Source of the DNA: Bacilli bacterium
GTDB taxonomy: Bacteria; Bacillota_I; Bacilli_A; RF39; UBA660
Reading direction: 5' to 3'
DNA: 11,407 bases
Assembly (NCBI GenBank): GCA_016283075.1
Contig: JAEEMF010000003.1
Location: 1-11,407, forward strand
Shown here: piece after piece, positions 1-7,214 of the stretch
How the letters are laid out: the number at the start of each line of letters is the position of its first letter
How positions within the stretch are numbered: the first letter of the stretch is position 1
Made by a program: the position numbers and the translations under genes
The notes under the pieces: generated by a model
Database searches by the model: none
What the model was told of the DNA's origin: nothing
The model's input: the letters and a program-made list of their open reading frames with translations, nothing else

Positions 1-741
1 AGTAGAAGACATTCAAGTATGTATTTTACTGAAACTATTTCACATTTTGCTGAAATTTATACTTCTAGTGTTTTAAAAGAGAAACATCCAGAATACAAAG
101 ATGATATTGAGGCATATATAAGAGCTAGATTTGATGATGTTCTTTTCTGCGTTATTAGTAACAAAATAACTGCAATGTTTGTAAGAACTATTGAAAATGG
201 TAGATCTATTGGAAGAAAGGATTTATTTGAGTCATTAAGTACGGTTAGAAGTTTATCAAATAAACTTGTTAAGAAAGAAGATTTTGAGATATGTTTAACC
301 GCATTATCTGACCAATTCTGTGATGAAATATCTGTAAGTCCTTCTTATTCTAAAGCTTTTGTATTAAGTGGAACTATATATGAACTATGCAAGAAAAATG
401 GAATTGATTTCTTTACGTTTGTAAATGAACTTTTACCTTTTTCATATAGGTGTGAGATTTATGGATATTTAGATATTTTAAAAGATTTTAAAACAAACGA
501 ACAAAAATTAGATAAAGAAATAGCATTATCTACTATAGTTGAAATATTTAAAGAATTTTTTGATTTATTAGTGCTTGAAGATGATGAAGATAAGTATAGT
601 TATTTTGAAGATTATATTTTAGATGATGAAATAATTTATCATTTAATATCAACTGATTATTCAAATAAGATTACTGTTATTGATTTTGATAAAGTAGAGA
701 AGTCTTATAAAAAACTTATGAAAGATCTTTGGAGACAGTAA
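1..741 (+). CDS. Hypothetical acidic cytoplasmic protein, probably 5'-truncated by the window edge
   Basis: I do not recognise this family. The frame is open from base 1, with six codons (SRRHSS) before the first ATG at 19. No convincing Shine-Dalgarno precedes that ATG, so the gene probably continues upstream and 19 is an internal Met; a start at 19 would give 240 residues. The visible part is rich in Asp, Glu, Lys, Tyr and Phe, looks mainly helical, and has no membrane segment or signal peptide. It contains an acidic stretch around residues 194-198 (LEDDED, counted from 19) and ends in a basic KKLMKDLWRQ tail. There are a few scattered Cys but no CxxC zinc pair. It stops at TAA, one base before the ATG of the next gene, whose GGAG ribosome binding site (731-734) lies inside this gene, so the two are almost certainly co-transcribed and translationally coupled. 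That pairing with a peptidase-like gene is the only functional clue. Confidence 0.75.
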   Translation, partial: SRRHSSMYFTETISHFAEIYTSSVLKEKHPEYKDDIEAYIRARFDDVLFCVISNKITAMFVRTIENGRSIGRKDLFESLSTVRSLSNKLVKKEDFEICLTALSDQFCDEISVSPSYSKAFVLSGTIYELCKKNGIDFFTFVNELLPFSYRCEIYGYLDILKDFKTNEQKLDKEIALSTIVEIFKEFFDLLVLEDDEDKYSYFEDYILDDEIIYHLISTDYSNKITVIDFDKVEKSYKKLMKDLWRQ

Positions 742-742
742 T

Positions 743-1942
743 ATGGAAAAGAAAGACTTTATTACTGAGATTGAAAAATATAGGGAATTATTAAAAGATC
801 CTAATTTTGATAAATACTTATCTAAATCGGCATTATACGGATATTTAAATGGTAAATATGATATAGAAATACTTGATAAATATTATAGTTCTTTATTTGA
901 TTATTTAAATGAAAGTCTTCTTGATAATGATGAACTTGATAATTTAATTAAAGAATTAGTTCCTATTATGCAAAGGTATGGTGGGGATGGAGAACCAGAA
1001 GAAATTGATGCTGAATATGATGTTCCTCTAACTACTAGTATTAATATAGTATTTAAATTTATAGATGAATTATTACCTGAATATGAAGAACATTTTATGG
1101 ATATAATGAATAATAGATTATATTTAATTAATGGACATGGTTCGTCTTATAATATGGAAAATGATGAGGTAAAACTATATGACTCTAATTCTATTGCTAC
1201 ATGTTATGTTCTTCTTCATGAATTAATCCATAGTGAAAATAAAGGAGATTTTTCAAATAAGTATTTTACATTTGAAGTTCCATCACATGCTTCTGAATAT
1301 TTTTTAAATGATTATATAAAAGGGTATTTTAGTCATTTAGAAGGTGATTCTAATGCATGGATTGGAGGAAGACTAAGTAGTAATGTAGAAGTATTATGTA
1401 GATATACTTTTCTAAAAAAATTTAAAGAATTAATTGATAAAGGAATTGAATTTAATAAAGATGTTATAAATAAGATACTTTGTGATACATCTTCAGAGTT
1501 AGGTATAAATGCTCTATATGTTTTAACATCTATAGAAAGTATTTTTTATAATGCAAAACAGTATGATGATATTGTAAATAGAATAAAAGATTCGGAAATA
1601 GAAGATATTACTATTGAACAGTTTAAAGAGAATAGTATTAAAAAACATGATAAAGATATAAAAAAACTTGGTGAGATATCTGCTAACGGATATAATGTTA
1701 TTATTAATTGTATAGAACATGCTATAGGAGCAACTCTTGGTTTTAAACTATATCAAAATATGTATGATAAAGATTATGATACAGAAGAGTTTAGAAATAT
1801 AAATGCTAATATTCATAATTATTCAGTAGAGGATTTATTAACTATTCTTTCTTTAAAAGATAAAAATGGTTATAATAAAGATGAAATAAATAACATGAAA
1901 GAAGCTTTTCAAAAGAGATTAAAGAGGTTAGATAATGAATAA
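743..1942 (+). CDS. Divergent M3-like (oligoendopeptidase F / thimet type) zinc metallopeptidase, short form
   Basis: Seen: a zinc-binding HELIH motif at residues 159-163, followed 15 residues later by FEVPSHASE (E178 within it). In M3 peptidases the HExxH motif supplies two zinc ligands and the third is the Glu of a downstream (V/F)E.PSQ..E motif, which this matches closely. A preceding YLINGHGSSY stretch (127-136) resembles the glycine-rich segment before the M3 active site, and EHAIGATLGFKLY near residues 327-339 resembles the C-terminal Y.IG..A..LY segment. Differences: the usual HExGH Gly is Ile, the spacing to the third ligand is shorter than in thimet oligopeptidase, and 399 residues is well below the ~600 of PepF. 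It has no signal peptide or membrane segment, so it should act in the cytoplasm on peptides if it is active. The start at 743 has GGAG 8 nt upstream. Its last 8 bases overlap the miaA start. The fold assignment is inference from motifs; substrate is unknown. Confidence 0.7.
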   Translation: MEKKDFITEIEKYRELLKDPNFDKYLSKSALYGYLNGKYDIEILDKYYSSLFDYLNESLLDNDELDNLIKELVPIMQRYGGDGEPEEIDAEYDVPLTTSINIVFKFIDELLPEYEEHFMDIMNNRLYLINGHGSSYNMENDEVKLYDSNSIATCYVLLHELIHSENKGDFSNKYFTFEVPSHASEYFLNDYIKGYFSHLEGDSNAWIGGRLSSNVEVLCRYTFLKKFKELIDKGIEFNKDVINKILCDTSSELGINALYVLTSIESIFYNAKQYDDIVNRIKDSEIEDITIEQFKENSIKKHDKDIKKLGEISANGYNVIINCIEHAIGATLGFKLYQNMYDKDYDTEEFRNINANIHNYSVEDLLTILSLKDKNGYNKDEINNMKEAFQKRLKRLDNE

Positions 1943-2828
1943 GGTTATTGTGATAGTAGGACCTACTGGAGTAGGAAAAACAAAACTTAGTATAGAACTT
2001 GCAAAACTACTTGATGGAGAAGTTATAAATGCTGATTCAACCCAGGTTTATAGAGGACTTGATATTGCAACAGCAAAAGTAACAGAAGAAGAAAAAGAAG
2101 GAGTAGTACATCATTTATTTGATATAAAGGATGTTAATGATAACTATACAGTATATGATTATCAAAAAGATGCAAGAAAAACAATAGAAGAAGTTCTTTC
2201 TAAAGGTAAAACTCCTATCTTAGTAGGAGGTACAGGTTTATATATAAAAGCTGCTTTATATAACTATGATTTAGATGAAGAAGATAGTGTTAATTTAGTA
2301 GATTTATCTAAAAATGATGAAGAGTTATATAATGAACTTATAAAGATAGATCCTAATACTGATATTCATATGAATAATCGTAAAAGAGTTATAAGAGCTT
2401 TAAATTACTTTTATAAAACTAATGAAACCTTAAGTAGTAAAGAAAAAGCTGATACTATTCTTTATGATGCTATATTTATAGGTCTTACTACTGATAGAGA
2501 TACTCTGTATGAAAGAATAAATAGTAGGGTAGATATAATGGTTAAAAATGGACTTCTTGATGAAGCTAAAAATATTTATGAAAGTAATATACGTACTAAA
2601 GCTATTACTACTCCTATAGGATATAAAGAGTTATTTCCATATTTCGAAGGAGAAAGCTCTTTAGATGAATGTCTAGATAAAATAAAACAAAGTAGTAGAA
2701 GATATGCTAAAAGACAGTATACTTGGAATAACCATCAGTTTAATGTTAACTGGTTTAATGTTAACTTTAAAAACTTTGATGAGACTGTTAAAGAGATATA
2801 TGATTACATTAAAAAAGAGACTAATTAG
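1935..2828 (+). CDS. miaA: tRNA dimethylallyltransferase MiaA
   Basis: MiaA transfers a dimethylallyl group to N6 of A37 in tRNAs that read UNN codons. The sequence shows the P-loop GPTGVGKT (9-16), the NADSTQVYRGLDIATAK region (32-48, containing D34, S35, T36 and Q37 as in the family), VGGTGLYIKA (97-106), the D..IHMNNRKRVIRAL tract around 143-156, IGYKEL (228-233) and the C-terminal RRYAKRQYTW (255-264). At 297 residues it is full length for the family. The ATG at 1935 overlaps the peptidase gene by 8 nt, with GAGG at 1924-1927 as ribosome binding site. Near the C-terminus a 15-bp in-frame tandem repeat gives FNVNW-FNVNF, where relatives typically have one copy. The last five codons (KKETN) form the left arm of the hairpin terminator shared with the convergent RNase J gene. 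Identification is very secure. Confidence 0.97.
   Translation: MNKVIVIVGPTGVGKTKLSIELAKLLDGEVINADSTQVYRGLDIATAKVTEEEKEGVVHHLFDIKDVNDNYTVYDYQKDARKTIEEVLSKGKTPILVGGTGLYIKAALYNYDLDEEDSVNLVDLSKNDEELYNELIKIDPNTDIHMNNRKRVIRALNYFYKTNETLSSKEKADTILYDAIFIGLTTDRDTLYERINSRVDIMVKNGLLDEAKNIYESNIRTKAITTPIGYKELFPYFEGESSLDECLDKIKQSSRRYAKRQYTWNNHQFNVNWFNVNFKNFDETVKEIYDYIKKETN
2738..2767 (+). repeat. 15-bp tandem direct repeat inside miaA
   Basis: The 14-base string gtttaatgttaact occurs at 2738-2751 and again at 2753-2766, a period of 15 bp. The repeat keeps the reading frame and encodes two similar pentapeptides, FNVNW and FNVNF. It looks like a small recent duplication in the C-terminal part of MiaA. Confidence 0.8.
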
Positions 2829-2847
2829 TTTGATTAGTCTCTTTTTT
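2811..2847. terminator. Bidirectional intrinsic terminator shared by miaA and rnjA, embedded in both coding ends
   Basis: A perfect 15-bp inverted repeat: left arm aaaaaagagactaat (2811-2825), 7-nt loop (2826-2832), right arm attagtctctttttt (2833-2847). Read on the plus strand it ends in T6. Read on the minus strand it also ends in T6, so it can stop transcription from both sides. The left arm lies in the last codons of miaA, and the hairpin also covers the last codons of the RNase J gene. The two stop codons (2826-2828 plus, 2821-2823 minus) fall in the loop and upper stem. Confidence 0.9.
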
Positions 2848-4512
2848 AATATTCATAATTATTGGTAATATAATAGGTTTTCTTTCAGTAGTTTCATAAA
2901 TATATGATGAAAGTTCTTCAACTATTTGAGTTTTTATTTCAGTATAATTTATTGGACCATTTAACTTTTGATTAATTGCGTGTTTTGCAATATCTTCAAG
3001 TTTTTTAAGTACATCTAAATTTTCATTTACTTGGATAAATCCTCTTGTAGTGATATTTGGTGTTGTAAGTAATTTATTATTTACTGTATCTAAGTTAGCG
3101 ATTACTACTACAATACCATCACTTGCCATAATTTTACGATCTTTCATAACAGCATTTGAAACATCACCGATACGATTTCCATCTACATATACATCTCCAG
3201 CTTGAACAAATCCTGCTTTTGTTATTTTACCTTTATATAGTGATAATACATCACCATTACCTAGTATAAAGGTATTTTCTCTTGGAATACCACAGTCTAC
3301 TGCAATATCCGCATGAGCTTTTAACATTCTGTATTCACCATGTACTGGCATAAAGTATTTAGGATTAATTAATCTCATCATTAATTTTAATTCTTCTTTA
3401 TTACCATGTCCTGATGTATGAATATCAGAAAGTAGGGTATTAGTATAAACTTTTACTCCTCTTAAGTATAGTTTGTTTACTGTTCTAGAAATACTTACTG
3501 CATTTCCTGGAATTGCACTTGATGAAAATACTACTACGTCATCACTTTGTAATTTAATTTGTCTATGTGATCCATTTGCTATTCTAGATAGAGCAGCAAG
3601 TGGTTCACCTTGTGAACCTGTACAAAGTAAACATACTTTATTTGGTTCAAGGTTATTTGCTTCTTCTGGAGATATAATTACATCTTTAGCAGTAATATAT
3701 CCTCCTTGTATTGATATTTCTAAGTTATTTTCCATAGATCTACCAAATACAGCAATTTTACGTCCATTTTTCTTACAAGTATCAACTATATGTTTAAGTC
3801 TATATATATTAGATGCAAATGTTGCAATAATAATACGACTATCTTTATGTTTAATAAAAATATCTTGTAAAGCCTCATCAACTTTAGATTCACTTGTAGA
3901 GAATCCTTCATTAAGAGCATTAGTAGAGTCAGAAAGTAATAAACTTACTCCTTCTTTACCAATTTTACTCATTTTATATAGGTTTGCCATTGGCCCTATA
4001 GGTGTTAAGTCAAATTTAAAGTCACCTGTATTAACAATAGTACCATTTGGTGTATGTATACATATACCATGAGAATCTGGAATAGAGTGAGTAGTTCTAA
4101 AGAATTCAACAGAGATATTTTTAAATCTTACAAATGTATCTTCTGTAAAAACGAATAAATTCTTATATTGTATATTTCTTTCCTCTAATTTTTTTCTAAT
4201 TAATCCGACTGCTTGATTTGGGGCATATATAACAGGTATATTTACCTGTTGTAATAAAAATGGAATACTTCCAATATGGTCTTCATGACCATGTGTTATA
4301 AATAAACCTTTAATTTTATTTTCATTTTTCTTTAAAAATGCATAATCTTGAATGACATAGTCAATTCCCATTAATTCTCCTGCAGGAAATATTACTCCTG
4401 AGTCCATAATTACGATTTCATTTCCATGCATTACACAGTACATATTCTTTCCAACTTCACCTAAACCGCCAAGTGCAAAGATTTTAGTATCTGCGCCATC
4501 AAAAAATTTCAT
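2821..4512 (-). CDS. rnjA: Ribonuclease J (RNase J1-like, metallo-beta-lactamase/beta-CASP)
   Basis: RNase J is a 5'-3' exo- and endoribonuclease central to mRNA decay and rRNA maturation in Gram-positive bacteria. The 563-residue protein has the N-terminal FALGGLGEVGKN (12-23), the metal-binding HGHEDH (74-79), H142 in RTTHSIPDSHG, D164 in NTGDFKFD, the beta-CASP signature HTSGHG (365-370) and H391 in MPVHGEYRML. These match the B. subtilis RNase J1 metal ligands essentially position for position, so it should be active. The C-terminal domain ends RKPIILPIIMNI plus a short tail. I chose the ATG at 4512 because AAAGGAG (plus coordinates 4518-4524) lies 5 nt upstream and the first residues (MKFF) align with family starts. 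A longer open frame to 4668 would add 52 unrelated residues and run into the divergent gene. A good promoter precedes it (4555-4583). The J1 rather than J2 assignment is likely, not proven. Confidence 0.96.
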   Translation of the reverse strand: MKFFDGADTKIFALGGLGEVGKNMYCVMHGNEIVIMDSGVIFPAGELMGIDYVIQDYAFLKKNENKIKGLFITHGHEDHIGSIPFLLQQVNIPVIYAPNQAVGLIRKKLEERNIQYKNLFVFTEDTFVRFKNISVEFFRTTHSIPDSHGICIHTPNGTIVNTGDFKFDLTPIGPMANLYKMSKIGKEGVSLLLSDSTNALNEGFSTSESKVDEALQDIFIKHKDSRIIIATFASNIYRLKHIVDTCKKNGRKIAVFGRSMENNLEISIQGGYITAKDVIISPEEANNLEPNKVCLLCTGSQGEPLAALSRIANGSHRQIKLQSDDVVVFSSSAIPGNAVSISRTVNKLYLRGVKVYTNTLLSDIHTSGHGNKEELKLMMRLINPKYFMPVHGEYRMLKAHADIAVDCGIPRENTFILGNGDVLSLYKGKITKAGFVQAGDVYVDGNRIGDVSNAVMKDRKIMASDGIVVVIANLDTVNNKLLTTPNITTRGFIQVNENLDVLKKLEDIAKHAINQKLNGPINYTEIKTQIVEELSSYIYETTERKPIILPIIMNIKKETNQTN

Positions 4513-4535
4513 ATTTACTCCTTTCTTTTTGGTCT

Positions 4536-4564
4536 TTGAAAAATTAACTATATCATTATATATT
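4536..4564 (+). promoter_or_regulatory. Candidate plus-strand promoter for the 4626-9561 operon
   Basis: TTGAAA (4536-4541), 17-bp spacer, TATATT (4559-4564), giving a predicted start near 4571 and a leader of about 55 nt. An alternative is the extended -10 TGGTAAGAT (4602-4610), which would start almost at the ribosome binding site. The DNA is very AT-rich, so chance matches are possible. This is the only gap of more than 50 bp before the operon. Confidence 0.5.
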
Positions 4565-4583
4565 ATTTTTTTCGTTTTGTCTA
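4555..4583 (-). promoter_or_regulatory. Sigma-A-type promoter of rnjA
   Basis: On the minus strand, TAGACA (plus 4578-4583; 5 of 6 to TTGACA), a 17-bp spacer and a perfect TATAAT (plus 4555-4560). The predicted start near 4548 gives a leader of about 35 nt that contains the AAAGGAG site before the ATG at 4512. The -10 overlaps the -10 of a candidate promoter on the other strand. Confidence 0.75.
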
Positions 4584-4625
4584 GTTTATGGTTTTTATTT
4601 ATGGTAAGATTAAAATGGTGATTAT

Positions 4626-5612
4626 ATGTACATACGTGGTTTAAAAAAAGATATATTTCGTTTAACACTTGGATTATTTATATTTCTTATAGTAATAATC
4701 TTTTTACTTATTAATATAGTTCATATTAGTTCAGAAACTTCAGAAGAAAAAGAGTTTAAAAAAGAAGTAAAAACTTTAATAAAAGATGTAAGGCTTAACT
4801 GTAATGATATGAAGATAAAGGGAATGCATCATATCCAAACATATAAACTTGATAGAGGTTATATAAATGGTATGGAAAATACTTATCCTTCTATAGAAAG
4901 AGGAAGTGTTTCGGTAAATGATAAATGTGATATAAGCTTACTTGTATTTAGTGAAAACTATATGGCTTATAAACATACTAGTTCAATACTTTTTGTAGAT
5001 AAGACTAATTATAATGAATGTAAAATAGATGGAGAACTTGAAATAGGTAAAACTATGAAATGTTTAAGTCAGGAATTCTATGTAATAGATTTTGATGATA
5101 AAAATATTACTCTTCTTAGTATGTATACTATTGATCCTAAGTACAATGTTCAAGATAAAAACAATAGTATAAAAGTACCTTTTGATAAAGAAAATAATCG
5201 TAATTCATCTAATAATACTTACTGTGATAATCCTTTATATGGATGTAATGTATATGACTATAAAGATGGAATATTTAGTAATGGAAAAGTAACAGGTACT
5301 GTAAAAGAAGAATCTAGTATTAAATACTATGTAGATAGTTATGCTTATAAAATGAATTTAAAAGGTTTTAAATCAGTATCACTTTTAAGTATAGATGATT
5401 TAAAGAAAATAGGGTGTGATTTAGATAAAAAGACATGTACTAATACTACTTATGACTTTTTATATAGTACTGGTTACTGGACTGGCTCTTATTACTCAGG
5501 ATCTAGTTCACTTGTATACCAAGTATTAAGTGATGGAACTATTAGTACAAATTATGCTTTATATGATAATTATTTAGGTATTAGACCAGTATTTAGAATA
5601 GAAAGATACTAG
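4626..5612 (+). CDS. Membrane-anchored, Cys-rich extracytoplasmic protein with C-terminal GIRPVF segment
   Basis: No named gene recognised. Residues about 10-32 form one strongly hydrophobic helix after a basic N-terminus (MYIRGLKKDIFR), predicting an N-in anchor with about 290 residues outside. The exterior part begins with a charged helical stretch and contains eight Cys (59, 101, 132, 146, 200, 207, 264, 271), an even number compatible with disulfides. The C-terminus, YWTGSYYSGSSSLVYQV, then SDGTIS and LGIRPVFRI (317-325), resembles the end of Firmicutes surface proteins of the DUF6273/FGE-like type, where an aromatic YW(T)S..Y segment precedes G(I/V)RPV. That link is from memory of the pattern and is tentative. 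The start at ATG 4626 has GGTGA 4 nt upstream, the same arrangement as ftsY. It is divergent from rnjA. No terminator separates it from ftsY 49 nt downstream, so read-through is likely. Confidence 0.8.
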   Translation: MYIRGLKKDIFRLTLGLFIFLIVIIFLLINIVHISSETSEEKEFKKEVKTLIKDVRLNCNDMKIKGMHHIQTYKLDRGYINGMENTYPSIERGSVSVNDKCDISLLVFSENYMAYKHTSSILFVDKTNYNECKIDGELEIGKTMKCLSQEFYVIDFDDKNITLLSMYTIDPKYNVQDKNNSIKVPFDKENNRNSSNNTYCDNPLYGCNVYDYKDGIFSNGKVTGTVKEESSIKYYVDSYAYKMNLKGFKSVSLLSIDDLKKIGCDLDKKTCTNTTYDFLYSTGYWTGSYYSGSSSLVYQVLSDGTISTNYALYDNYLGIRPVFRIERY

Positions 5613-5661
5613 TATTTTCCTTTATATTAGTGTAAAATGTTTATAGATAGAAGGTGACTAG

Positions 5662-6654
5662 ATGGGATTATTTGACAAATTTAAAAACCTTTTTACTTCT
5701 AAAGGAAAAGAAGAAGAAAAAGAAGTAAAAGAAGAATTAGAAGTTTATGACGAAGGACTTAAGAAAACAAGAAATACCTTTGTTAATAAAATAAGTATTT
5801 TAAATAGTAAATATAAAAAAGTAAGTGATGAGTATTTTGAAGAATTAGAAGAAATACTTATTATGGCTGATATTGGTGTTAATACAGTAATGGAGTTTAT
5901 AGATAAACTTAAAAAACGTGTAAAACATGAAAATATCACTGATTCAAAAGATTTAATGGAAGTAATAGTTGATGAAATGTTTATTATCTATGTAGGTAAT
6001 GATATTTTAACAAGTAAAATTAATTATTCAGATGATTTAACAGTAATTCTATTTGTTGGAGTAAATGGTGCTGGTAAAACAACTACTATTGGTAAGCTTG
6101 CTTATAAGTTAAAAAGTGAAGGTAAGAAAGTAATGATGATTGCTGGTGATACTTTTAGAGCTGGAGCAGTAGAACAAATAGAAGAGTGGGGTAAAAGAGT
6201 AGGATGCACTTGTATATCAAAAGAAACTACTGATGCAGCAAGTGTAATCTATGATGGACTTACTAAAGCAAAAGAAGAAAAATATGATGTAGTACTTGTT
6301 GATACTGCAGGAAGACTTCAAAATAAAGATGGTTTAATGAGAGAACTTGAAAAGATTAATAAAGTTATTGGTAATATAGTACCAGGAGCTCCTCACGAAA
6401 CGCTTCTTGTTATTGATGCAACAACAGGACAAAATGGTATTAGTCAAGCTAAAAGTTTTAAAGAAATAACTAATATAACAGGTATAGTACTTTCTAAGTT
6501 AGATGGTACTGCTAAAGGTGGTATTGTACTTGCTATAAAAGAAGCAGTTAATATTCCAGTTAAATTTGTAGGTATGGGAGAAAAATTAACTGACTTAAGA
6601 GTATTTGATATTGAAAAATATATCTATGGTTTATTTAAAGATTTAGGTGAATAA
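5662..6654 (+). CDS. ftsY: Signal recognition particle receptor FtsY
   Basis: FtsY is the SRP receptor GTPase. It meets Ffh-ribosome-nascent chain complexes at the membrane and hands membrane proteins to SecYEG. The 330 residues comprise a short charged A region (1-30, including EEEKEVKEELE), an N domain of helices (about 35-120) and the G domain: G1 GVNGAGKT (133-140), G2 DTFRAGA (163-169), G3 DTAGR (214-218), G4 SKLD (278-281; TKxD-type) and the closing GMGEKLTDLRVF. The AGDTFRAGAVEQ form and the short acidic N-terminus identify FtsY rather than Ffh, and the M domain of Ffh is absent. The ATG at 5662 follows AAGGTGA with 4 nt spacing. An alternative -10 (TAAAAT, 5633-5638) lies just upstream but has no good -35. 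It overlaps the GTG option of the next small gene; the chosen ATG of that gene starts one base after the ftsY stop. Confidence 0.97.
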   Translation: MGLFDKFKNLFTSKGKEEEKEVKEELEVYDEGLKKTRNTFVNKISILNSKYKKVSDEYFEELEEILIMADIGVNTVMEFIDKLKKRVKHENITDSKDLMEVIVDEMFIIYVGNDILTSKINYSDDLTVILFVGVNGAGKTTTIGKLAYKLKSEGKKVMMIAGDTFRAGAVEQIEEWGKRVGCTCISKETTDAASVIYDGLTKAKEEKYDVVLVDTAGRLQNKDGLMRELEKINKVIGNIVPGAPHETLLVIDATTGQNGISQAKSFKEITNITGIVLSKLDGTAKGGIVLAIKEAVNIPVKFVGMGEKLTDLRVFDIEKYIYGLFKDLGE

Positions 6655-6655
6655 T

Positions 6656-6904
6656 ATGTTTTTTAAAAAGAAAAATAAATTATTTAATATAATGACACTT
6701 ATTCAAAACGTACTAGCATGTATAACAATTGTTATGGCTTTTGTAAATTTATTTGATAATTTACTAAGTACTGAACTAAATATAATGTTATCTTTATTTT
6801 TATTAGTATTTGGTTTTAATAACTATAAGTTTTATAAACTAAAATACTTAACAGTAGTGTCATTTATATTATCAATTTTATTAATACTAGGAGTGATTTT
6901 TTAA
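6656..6904 (+). CDS. Small three-helix membrane protein between ftsY and ylxM
   Basis: Unrecognised 82-residue protein. After a basic N-terminus (MFFKKKNKLF) it has three hydrophobic segments, roughly residues 12-33, 40-57 and 64-82, separated by short polar turns (one is FNNYKFYKLKYL). It is thus an integral membrane protein with almost no soluble part. A GTG at 6647 in the same frame would add three residues and overlap ftsY, but the GGTGA at 6646-6650 sits 5 nt before the ATG at 6656 and acts better as ribosome binding site, so I chose the ATG. The stop TAA shares its last A with the ylxM ATG, which indicates translational coupling. Placement between two SRP-pathway genes suggests a membrane-related role, but nothing in the sequence proves one. 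DUF3953-like small proteins are a possible match that I cannot confirm. Confidence 0.8.
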   Translation: MFFKKKNKLFNIMTLIQNVLACITIVMAFVNLFDNLLSTELNIMLSLFLLVFGFNNYKFYKLKYLTVVSFILSILLILGVIF

Positions 6905-7200
6905 TGGAAATGGATAAAGAGATATACTTATGTAGTTTATACGATTACTACGGAGTACTTCTTACAGATAAACAAAAAGAATACTTTGAGGATTATTATT
7001 TTAATAATCTAAGTTTATCAGAGATAGCAGAAAATAATGAAACTAGTAGAAATGCTATTCATAAACAAATAAAAGAAACTGAAAACAAATTACTTGCTTT
7101 TGAAGATAAATTAAAATTATGTCAAAAGTATGAAGAAATAAAAGAGGTAATAAAAGATTTACCAAGTGATATAAAAGAACAAATAGAAGAATTATTATAA
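6904..7200 (+). CDS. ylxM: YlxM/UPF0122 family SRP-associated helix-turn-helix protein
   Basis: YlxM proteins are small helix-turn-helix proteins encoded beside SRP genes in Firmicutes and Mycoplasmatota; in streptococci YlxM has been described as an accessory protein that modulates SRP/FtsY GTPase activity. The 98 residues begin with the family pattern LYDYYGVLLTDKQKEYFEDYY (residues about 12-32). The sigma-70 region 4-like helix-turn-helix LSLSEIAENNETSRNAIHKQI follows at about 36-56, then a helical KETENKLLAFEDKLKL stretch and a charged C-terminal tail. AGGAG at 6889-6893 lies 10 nt before the ATG, which overlaps the preceding stop (TAATG). In Bacillus the order is ftsY-ylxM-ffh. Here ffh is not next; a HerA-like ATPase gene follows after 14 nt. 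Confidence 0.93.
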   Translation: MEMDKEIYLCSLYDYYGVLLTDKQKEYFEDYYFNNLSLSEIAENNETSRNAIHKQIKETENKLLAFEDKLKLCQKYEEIKEVIKDLPSDIKEQIEELL

Positions 7201-7214
7201 AAGGGGAGAATAAT

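Noticed and set aside
1523..1720. 65-codon minus-strand frame
   Set aside because: Shadow of the peptidase-like gene; an AT-rich antisense frame without a ribosome binding site.
3473..4072. 199-codon open frame on the plus strand
   Set aside because: It lies entirely antisense to RNase J, which has all family motifs. No ribosome binding site and no recognisable protein features.
4513..4668. 52-residue N-terminal extension of RNase J to an ATG at 4668
   Set aside because: It crosses the rnjA promoter and the divergent gene start. The ATG at 4512 has AAAGGAG at 5 nt and aligns with family N-termini.
5613..5661. Separate ftsY promoter with -10 TAAAAT at 5633-5638
   Set aside because: There is no acceptable -35 at 16-18 bp and no terminator before it; co-transcription with the upstream gene is simpler.
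5745..5939. 64-codon minus-strand frame
   Set aside because: Shadow of ftsY.
6647..6655. GTG start for the small membrane protein
   Set aside because: The GGTGA that would serve as ribosome binding site overlaps this GTG. The ATG at 6656 has correct spacing.
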